Source of the DNA: Bufo bufo
Lineage: Eukaryota; Chordata; Amphibia; Anura; Bufonidae
Length of the DNA stretch: 64,000 bases
Assembly: GCF_905171765.1 (NCBI RefSeq)
Contig: NC_053390.1
Location: forward strand, 137,594,820 to 137,658,819
Direction: 5' to 3'
A program made the position numbers and the translations under genes. Of this stretch, positions 57,279 through 64,000 are shown one piece after another (position 1 is the first letter of the stretch; each line of letters starts with the position of its first letter). The notes under the pieces were generated by a model. It saw nothing but the letters and a program-made list of their open reading frames with translations, had not been told where the DNA came from and ran no database searches.

Positions 57279-57327
57279 GTCCCCTGAGGAGCCTGAAACC
57301 AACAAGGCGAAACGTGTTTTTTGGGAC
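57279..57327 (+). ncRNA. Hammerhead ribozyme-like motif, right arm
   Basis: GTCCC (57279-57283) pairs with GGGAC (57323-57327) as stem I. CTGAGGA (57284-57290) matches the CUGANGA core, GCC (57291) pairs with GGC (57306) as stem II, GAA follows directly at 57309-57311, and ACGTGT gives a minimal stem III before T. A five-T stretch sits between the putative cleavage site and stem I. All invariant core positions agree with a hammerhead. Confidence 0.6.
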
Positions 57328-57865
57328 AGGGTGGTCAGAATTTTCTTCTGTCACACGATTTGTATATGTACTATACCACTGTAATTATGTTCCTGCACTA
57401 ACTGTTCACAGGTATCTTAGCACCACCTCACGGGGGGGGGATGGGGCGGGGCTGGGTTATCTATGCATGTTATTTTTTTGATATTTATAGTAGCCTAGGT
57501 CTCACTATAAGGACAGCTTCATTGTGCTGTATCCAATACCCGTGTCAGGGCCTTCTAGGGATTATTAGGAGATACAAGACGCGGGATCGCCCCTATCGGG
57601 TGGGCTATTCCGTTTACAGGCAGGGCCACATCAATAGGGCTAGCATTAGGGCTACTGTCCCAATAGCCTACTCAATCATTTGGCTGCCCTCCCTGCAAAC
57701 ATAGGCTAGTGGAATATCCTTTCCACATTTAGGTTTCTTTTTCATTTTTGGAAATTATTATTTATTTTTTGTATCTAAAGGGTCCAATGGCTTCTTTTTA
57801 ACAATGATTTATTAAAAGCTATGTCTTAGAATTAATGGTAATTCTGTGAAGTTCTCTTTGTGTTG

Positions 57866-58194
57866 GTCTGCTCAGTTTTAACTGTATGTAATAGAATGTT
57901 AACTCTCAGGCTGCTTCTGCATCCCACTGCTTACCGTTGACAATTTATAGGAGTGCAACCTATGGATCCTACCCAACCAAACTAATAAGTCCAAACTTGC
58001 TTGGGTCCTTGCTGAAAAATCAGAGCATCTCCAAGACTACACACCACACTTTAGTCATTGACAGACCACTTAAAGCTTCAAGGTTCCACTTTCAAGATAG
58101 CTTAACATAAGTTTTTTGTTTTTTTTTAGCTAAGTCTGCTGAAGATTAACTGAATGCAGAATTTTCTTGCTAGTGGGACCTACATTGATTAGCT
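57866..58194. other. No gene or element recognised
   Basis: Unassigned sequence between the fold-back element and the long repeat. Confidence 0.5.
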
Positions 58195-59012
58195 TTAACC
58201 CCTTCAACCCCAGGCCTGTTTTCACCTTCCTGCCCAGGCCATTTTTTGGAAATCTGACATGTGTCACTTTATGTGGTAATAGCTTTGGACCACTTTTACT
58301 AATCCAAGGCATTCTGAGATTGTTTTCTCGTGACACATTGTACTTCATGATAGTCATAAACTTGAGTCAATATATTTCACCTTTGTTTGTGAAAAAATCC
58401 CAAATTTACCAAATATTTTGAAAAATTACCAAATTTTCACATTTCAATTTCTCTACTTTTATAATAGATAGTGATACCTCATATAATAGTTATTACTTTA
58501 CATTTCCCATATGTCTACTTCATGTTTGGATCATTTTGAAAATGACATTTTATTTTTTGTGGACATTAGAAGGCTTAGAAGTTTGGAAGCAAATCTTGAA
58601 ATTTTTCGGAAAATTTCCAAAACCCACTTTTTAAGGACCAGTTCAGGTCTGAAGTCACTTTGTGAGGCTTACATTATAGAAACCACCTACAAATGACCCC
58701 ATTTAAGAAACTACACCCCTCAAGGTATACAAAACTGATCTTACAAACTTTGTTAACCCTTTAGGTGTTCCACAAGAATTAATGGAAAATGGAGATGAAA
58801 TTTCAGAATTTCACTTTTTTGGCAGATTTTACATTTTAATCGATTTTTTCCAGTAGCAAAGCAAGGGTTAACAGGCAAACAAAACTCAATATTTATTACC
58901 CTGATTCTGCAGTTTAAAGAAACACCCCACATGTGATCATAAACTGCTGTATGGGCACACGGCAAGGCGCAGTAGGAAACTAACGCCATATGGTTTTTGG
59001 AAGGCAGATTTA

Positions 59013-59510
59013 GGCTACTTTCACACTAGCGTTCGGAGCGGGTCCATCTGATGTCTGCTCAGGCGGATCCGCTCCTATAATGCAGACGTTTGGATCCGTT
59101 CAGAACGGATCCGTCTGCATTATAGTTTAAAAAAACTTCTAAGTGTGGAAGTAGCCTAAACGGATCCGTCCAGACTTTACATTGAAAGTCAGAGGGGGAC
59201 GGATCCGTTTCAAGATTGAGCCAAATTGTGTCATCTTCAAACGGATCCGTCCCCATTGACTTACATTGTAAGTCTGGACGGATCCGCTTGCCTCCGCACG
59301 GCCAGGCGGACACCCGAACGCTGCAAGCAGCGTTCAGGTGTCTGCTTGGTGAGCGGAGCGGAGGCTGAACGCTGCCAGCCTGATGCATTCTGAGCGGATC
59401 CGCGTCCACTCAGAATGCATTAGGGCTGGACGGATGCGTTCAGGGCCGCTTGTGAGCCCCTTCAAACGGAGCTCACAAGTGGACACCCGAATGCAGGTGT
59501 GAAAGTAGAC
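59013..59510. mobile_element. PIF/Harbinger-type MITE with TTA target site
   Basis: Ends GGCTACTTTCACACTAGCGTTC and, inverted, GTCTACTTTCACACCTGCATTC. TTA outside both (59010-59012, 59511-59513). The body has repeated CGGATCCGT palindromes. Confidence 0.85.
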
Positions 59511-59529
59511 TTAGCTGTACTGGTTTTTA

Positions 59530-61170
59530 GATGCCATGTCCCATTTGGAGCCCCCCTGATGCATCCCTACAGTAGAAAATCTAGTTTTATTGGTACTATT
59601 TTGGGGTACATATGATTTGTAATTGCTCTATATTATATTTTTTATGAGGCAAGGTAACCAAATAAATTTATGTTTTGGCACAGTTTTTATTTTTAATTTT
59701 TAATAACATTCATCTGACAGGTTAAATCATGCGCTATTTTTAAAGAGAAGGTTATTACAGATGCAATGATTTCAAAGATGTCTACTTTCTATTATGTTTG
59801 TTTCAGTTTTACATAATAAAGCATTTTTGAAAACAAAAATTAGGTTTTTGGATCTCCATTTTCTGAATGACCTATTTTTTTAATTTTTCTGCTGATCGTC
59901 TTGTGCAGGGGCTCGTCTTTTGCAGGAAGGGTTGACGTTTTTATTGGTACCATTTTTGGGTACATATGATTTTTTGATCATTCATTACTACACTTTATGG
60001 GGCAAGGTGACCCAAAAATTTGTTGTTTTAGCGCAGTTTTTATTTATTTATTTTTACAGCATTTACCTGAGGGATTAGGTCATGTGACTTTTTTATAGAG
60101 AAGATCGTTACGGACGTGGCAATACCTAATATATATACTTTTTCTTATTTATTTAAGTTTTACACAATAATAGCATTTTTGAAACCAAAATAATGATATT
60201 TTAGTGTATCCATAGTCTGAGAGCCATAACTTTTTTATTTTTTAATGATTCTCTTAGGTAGGGTCTCATTTTTTGGGGGATGAGGTGACTGTCAGATTGG
60301 TACTACTTTGGGGCGCATATGCCTTTTTGATCACTTGCTTTTGCAATTTTTGTGATGCAATGTGACAAAATTGACATTTTTTTTACACAGTTTATTTTTT
60401 TACGGTGTTCATCTGAGTGGTTAGGTCATGTAATATTTTTATAGAGCTGTTTTTTACGGACGTGGTGATACCTAATATGTATACTTTTTTATTTATTTCA
60501 CTTTAGCACAATAATAGCAGTTTTGAAGCAAAAAATAATCATATTTTAGTGTCTCCATTGTCTGAGAGTGATAGCTTTATTACCGATTCTCTTAGGTTGA
60601 GTCTCATTTTTTGCGGGATGAGGTGACGGTCTGATTGTTACTGTTTTGGGGGGCATACGCATTTTTGATCACTTGCTGTTGCAATTTTTGTGATGTAATG
60701 TGACAAAATTTGTATTTTTTTTACAGATTATTTTTTTTTACAGTGTTCACCTGAGGGGTTAGGTCATGTGATATTTTTATAGACCTGGTTGTTACGGACG
60801 TGGCGTTACCTAATATGTATTTTTTTTTAATGTATTTCACGTTAGAACAATAATAGCAGTTTTGAAACAAAAAAGATTATGTTTTAGTGTCTCCATGTTC
60901 TGAGAGCTATATATATTTTTTTTTTTGGGTGATTGTCTTAGGTAGGGGCTCATTTTTTGTGTGATGGTTATATTGATACCATTTTGTGGGACATACACCT
61001 TTTTGATCGCTTGGTGTTGCACTTTTTGTGATGTAAGGTGACAAAAATTGCTTTTTTTTACACCGTTTTTATTTTTTATAGTGTTTATCGGATAAGGTGG
61101 ATCATGTGATATATTTATTGAGTCGGTCATTACAGACGTGGCGATACCTAATATGTGTGTTTTTTTATTT
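59530..61170. repeat. ~340-bp tandem array (five units)
   Basis: The phrase GGTTAGGTCATGTGATATTT recurs, with changes, at about 59722, 60072, 60416, 60754 and 61090, a spacing of 336-350 bp. Other shared phrases are ATTTTTTG.GGGATGAGGTGA and CACTTG.TGTTGCA.TTTTTG. Confidence 0.9.
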
Positions 61171-61399
61171 TTTCTGTTTTTTAATATAAAATAAGGGGAA
61201 AGGGGAATTTTTTTTTTTTTTTTTACTTTATTAATTTGATTACTTTATTAATTTTATTAAAAACACTTTTTTAACTTTTTTTTCTTTTCTTTATTTCTGA
61301 TGTTTACTTTTGAGGGTCTAATCCCCTCTGCAATGCATTACAATACATCTGTATTGTAATGCATTGCCTGTTAGTGTATGACACTGAGTCATACACTAA

Positions 61400-61706
61400 G
61401 GCTTAATTCACACGTCCGTGGTGTGTTGCGGACCCGCAAATTGTGGGTCCGCAACACACCAGCCCGTCACCCCCATAGAAATGCCTATTCTTGTCCGCAA
61501 GCTGCGGACAAGAATAGGACATGCTCTATCTTTTTGCGGAGCTGCGGACCCAAAATCGGGGCCGCGCTCTGCAATTGCGGCTGCAGACAGCACACTGTGT
61601 GCTGTCCGCATCCATTCCGTCCCCATAGAGAATGAATGGGTCCGCACCCATTCCGCAAAATTGCGGAAAGGATGCGGACCCATTTTGCGGACGTGTGAAT
61701 GGAGCC
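61400..61706. mobile_element. PIF/Harbinger-type MITE with TAA target site
   Basis: Ends GGCTTAATTCACACGTCCG and, inverted, GGCTCCATTCACACGTCCG. TAA outside both (61397-61399, 61707-61709). A 307-bp non-coding element rich in TGCGGAC phrases. Confidence 0.85.
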
Positions 61707-61883
61707 TAACAGGTTGCCTAGGAGACCCAGCATGAGGCTGGATCTCCTCGGCACCTGTAGAAGGCAGGTCCCGATGCTGTGTAAGGCATTGGGCAGCCTC
61801 TGCACAGCATCGGGCTGCCTTGTCACGCATCGGGTCCCCGCCACAGCAGCGCGGGGACTCGATGTGCTCACTCACCTGACACA

Positions 61884-61931
61884 AACCCCTTCTATGTCGC
61901 GGTCAGCGCGGACCGCAACATAGAAGGGGTT
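61884..61931. repeat. Hairpin equivalent to that at 13815 in copy 1
   Basis: AACCCCTTCTATGT pairs with ACATAGAAGGGGTT, and GCGGTC with GACCGC, around AGCGCG, with one bulge. The following GGTTAATTCGCCGGCAT matches copy 1 after its own, different hairpin. Confidence 0.85.
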
Positions 61932-61950
61932 AATTCGCCGGCATTATTAT

Positions 61951-62200
61951 ACCCTATTACGCCTGTTGCAAAAATGGCTGCAACCTGACGTGCTGATTGC
62001 CACTGCTATGTTGGACTGTCTGTTGACTGATGTGTTCTGGAGGGCTTTGCCGTACTCCTCTCCAGCACTGGATCGACCAGGTGTCTCCTGGTAATGCCTT
62101 GAGATGGTGGACCAGGTGGAACGCTATGGGGCTACCAGTGATTTGAAAGGGGGTTCGTTTGGGAGGGTACCCCCCCCCCCCCGTTTGGGAGTGTACCCCC
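61951..62200. other. No clear feature; includes C/G homopolymer runs
   Basis: Junction between the long repeat and the gypsy-type fragment. Possible gag remnant, not supported by a domain. Two C-runs lie at 62168-62182 and 62197-62204. Confidence 0.4.
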
Positions 62201-62224
62201 CCCGTAGACCCGGCTACAATATTA

Positions 62225-62989
62225 TGCTGGCGGTGTCAAGAGCCTGGCCATGTAAGGGCCGACTGTCCCCATTGGGGAGAACCCATGGAGACTAACTATG
62301 GATACCGCAACTCGTACTCCAGGAAACTGTGTGCATAAGGTATCCCGCCAGAGACTATAGACAATAACCACCTGTGCCAGGTTGAAGTGGGAGACACTCT
62401 GGCAGTGGCTTTGTTGGACTTAGGGAGTATGGTGTCCCTGGTAAGAGCTACCCTGGTGCGTCCCGACGAGTATACTAGCTGAATAATTGAGGTATTGTGC
62501 ATACATGGAGATTTAAAGGACTATTCCACCGCCCTGGTGTATCTATCCACGGGAGGCGGCAAGTGGACCCACCAGGTGGCCATTGCCACCATTTTACCTT
62601 ATGAAGTAATAATATGGAGAGACTTTATGGACTTCCTGGCCCTGTGGCCGGCTGTGAGAGTTGTTGATGCCCCTGAGTCAGGGGTAACTTCAGCAGAGTG
62701 GCCTGGCTCGGGCGGGAGGCAAGAACCCTGGGAACCCAAGGCCGAAGGGCCAGCCGTAGGGGTGACCACCACTTTGGTGGAAGAGGGGGTGACAACCCCA
62801 CTGAGTGTGTTGGTAGGAGACGTTGAGGACTTGACACCGGGTCCTCAATTGGCAGACCTCAATGTTTCCGGTGAAAATTTTGGAACCGCACAACACCGGG
62901 ACCCAACCTTATTCTGGGCCTGGGAGAATGTTGTAAAAATTGATGGTGAACCACAAACTGCAGACACCCTCGCGGTCTGTTGGACATAG
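62225..62989 (+). pseudogene. Gypsy-type gag zinc knuckle and protease, defective
   Basis: One frame holds CWRCQEPGHVRADC (C-x2-C-x4-H-x4-C nucleic-acid-binding knuckle, 62225-62266), a stop (about 62336), then the protease. Its active-site segment reads ALLDLGSMVSLV (about 62427), where D-S/T-G is expected, so it has lost the catalytic triad's middle residue. After another stop (about 62480) come IICWRDF-like strand residues (VIIWRDFMDFLALWP near 62610, normally GRDFM). The frame continues through an acidic linker to DPTLFWAWENVVKIDGEPQ, the usual start of the integrase part. Stop at 62987-62989. Confidence 0.7.
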
Positions 62990-63573
62990 CCAAAGAAGCA
63001 TGGGAACAACAACCCACACCGCACAAAAGTGTTATTAAGAATGTCACCCAGATGCAAGGATGGATGGAGACAGTGTTGCCTCTGGTCAGGGAGCATATGG
63101 AGGAAGCGCAGCAAGCCCAGAGTAGGGTCTATAATCGGCAGGCTCGGGTCCGAAACTTTAACCCGGGTGATCGGGTTTTGGTTCTGGTACCAACCATAGA
63201 CAGTAAGTTCCTAGCTAGTTGGCAGGGGGCCTACAAGGTACTCGAGAAAGTGTGAGGAGGTAAATTACACCAGCCGGGGAGGCGAAAGCCGGAGCAGGTG
63301 TGCCATGTGAATTTTCTAAAACCATGGAAAGATGGAGAGTCCTCTACTGAAGACAGCCCGTGGTCAGGTTTTGTAGGAGAAAAGGTTCAGGGTCCTCGGT
63401 CTGATGCAAGAAAAACTGTTGCCACAGTAAAAATTGCTGACAGCCTCTCCTCTAAACAGGCTCAGGAAGCCAGGAAGTTCATTAGTCGGAACATGGATGT
63501 GTTCTCGGACCTCCCTGGACACACTTGCATAATCCAGCATGAGCCTCAGGCAAAAGTCCAGTTAAAAACATAC
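62980..63573 (+). pseudogene. Gypsy-type integrase C-terminus and start of RT, defective
   Basis: The frame, different from that of the protease, begins abruptly with DIAKEAWEQQPTPHK, continues VTQMQGWMETVLPLVREHM and YNRQARVRNFNPGDRVLVL, and reaches WQGAYKVLEKV, the GPY/F module of Ty3/gypsy integrases (normally WQGPYKV). After one TGA (63253-63255) it reads HQPGRRKPEQVCHVNFLKPWK, then an RT-entry segment LSSKQAQEARKFISRNMDVFSDLPGHT and IIQHEP. The RT catalytic part is absent. The zinc-binding and DDE parts of integrase were deleted at about 62975-62990. Confidence 0.75.
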
Positions 63574-63580
63574 CTCATAC

Positions 63581-64000
63581 TAGTGATGGACGAACATCTG
63601 ATGGGGCGGTTCGCGAACGCCATCGCTCGAACTCGCTCAAATGTTCGCGATCCGCAGCGGGTCCCATTCATTTTAATGGCAGGCGAACATGAAAAATCTC
63701 CAGGTCATATTTGCAACCACAAAATAGTTACTAGATGTGCGCACACAGTCCCACAACATGGACACTGACATACCAGAAGTATTAAGCGAATCTGCGATCG
63801 ACAAGCATTCTTTTTTCATCTGCAAAATTTCGGCAGAGTATTAATCGCAAGAGCACATGCGCTCGGAAGGCGTGGCCTACAGCAACTGGTTTGCACCGAC
63901 TAGAAATTAGATGGATGCCATGGTTGGAACCAAGTTCAACGACGAAGAAGAACTCCTGGTGACTGTAAGTAATCTTACATTAAAGTAGTGTATTTGATTA
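63581..64000. mobile_element. hAT-type element, one terminus (continues beyond the window)
   Basis: TAGTGATGGACGAACATCTG begins at 63581, followed by GTTCGCGAACGCC and AATGTTCGCGA phrases as in the end of copy 3. It interrupts the gypsy RT frame; the eight bases before it are CCTCATAC (63573-63580), the candidate TSD. The other end is off-window, so autonomous or MITE status is unknown. Confidence 0.65.

Larger units (their letters stand above)
55544..57851. mobile_element. Fold-back element with ~1.1-kb inverted arms (Penelope-like, putative)
   Basis: The left arm (55624 to about 56640) is the near-perfect inverse of the right arm (about 56798 to 57845), with a spacer of about 155 bp. Examples: GAATTACCATTAATTCTAAG at 55624 versus its complement ending at 57845, and CAGGCCTGCC-like middle parts. 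The 14-base TTCTCTTTGTGTTG lies outside both ends (55530-55543, 57852-57865), like a TSD. Each arm has one hammerhead-like motif. Penelope-like elements often insert as tandem or inverted partial copies, and the 14-bp TSD is the same length as at 7555/8618. Confidence 0.6.
58195..61950 (+). repeat. Long hairpin-rich interspersed repeat (copy 2)
   Basis: Starts TTAACCCCTTCAACCCCAGG and contains a ~340-bp tandem array (59530-61170), T-rich sequence, the GTCTAATCCCCT...AATGCATTACAATAC segment and CACAGCAGCGCGGGGACTCG, all in the same order as copy 1. Two Harbinger-type MITEs are nested in it (59013-59510, 61400-61706). It is non-coding. TTAA followed by CCCCTT at the left end, and the inverse-like end of copy 1, would suit a TTAA-targeting (piggyBac-like) non-autonomous element, which is unproven. 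The right end is lost near 61950. Confidence 0.55.
62205..63580 (+). mobile_element. Ty3/gypsy-type retrotransposon fragment, integrase before RT
   Basis: Plus-strand remains in this order: CCHC zinc knuckle (62225-62266), aspartic protease (about 62350-62640), an integrase N-side linker (about 62880-62950), integrase C-terminus (62980-63340) and the N-terminal edge of RT (63440-63550). Ordinary gypsy elements place RT before integrase. The order seen here matches Gmr1-type elements described in deuterostomes. A deletion has removed most of integrase, and the RT is cut off by the hAT-type end at 63581. No LTR is visible. Confidence 0.65.

Noticed and set aside
63298..63768. 156-codon open frame as one gene
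   Set aside because: Its first part is the gypsy integrase/RT edge and its last third reads into the hAT-type terminus starting at 63581.

Overview
The window is vertebrate nuclear DNA made almost entirely of transposable elements, nested in one another. No host protein-coding exon, tRNA or intact non-coding RNA gene could be recognised. The mix points to an amphibian, most likely a frog or toad: a Tx1-type LINE, CR1-type LINE fragments, very large BED-finger hAT transposons with long minisatellite-like flanks, PIF/Harbinger-type MITEs, a Ngaro/DIRS-type tyrosine-recombinase retroelement, a Ty3/gypsy element with integrase ahead of reverse transcriptase, and Penelope-like fragments with hammerhead-like motifs. 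The assignment to an anuran is inference; the element families are read from motifs, termini and target-site duplications (TSDs).

Layout. 1-3870: 5'-truncated Tx1-type LINE with an unbroken 1006-codon ORF2 fragment. 3871-10211: minus-strand hAT element whose transposase is broken by a 1,049-bp insertion with a 14-bp TSD. 10212-13268: decayed CR1 LINE, interrupted by a 0.4-kb MITE. 13269-14051: hairpin-rich long repeat (copy 1). 14056-20776: mostly unrecognised sequence with two small hAT-type MITEs. 20785-24699: non-autonomous hAT-like element with 8-bp TSD, carrying a nearly intact Tc1-like transposon (DD37E) and a ~40-bp minisatellite. 25556-33991: internally deleted hAT bounded by a perfect 8-bp TSD. 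34355-45338: third large hAT, again with a perfect 8-bp TSD, containing two transposase segments and a Ngaro-like retroelement (40662-44741) inserted without a TSD in a tandem array. 45347-47794: unrecognised. 47798-48564: Harbinger-type MITE. About 48840-54755: plus-strand hAT pseudogene with a nested 605-bp MITE, a 2-kb minisatellite and an antisense 18S rRNA fragment. 54756-55372: CR1 3' end split by a Tigger-like MITE. 55544-57851: 2.3-kb fold-back element with 14-bp flanking direct repeats and a hammerhead-like motif in each arm. 58195-61950: long repeat (copy 2) with a ~340-bp tandem array and two Harbinger-type MITEs. 62200-63580: gypsy-type fragment with zinc knuckle, protease, integrase C-terminus and the start of reverse transcriptase in that order. 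63581-64000: terminus of another hAT-type element.

The elements do not act as a pathway; the biology here is one of serial insertion. Several junctions can be read exactly, giving a relative order of events (LINE before hAT before MITE, hAT array before Ngaro). The least expected items are the hammerhead-like motifs on two different elements that both have 14-bp TSDs, the antisense 18S rRNA fragment at a minisatellite junction, and the integrase-before-RT gypsy remnant.
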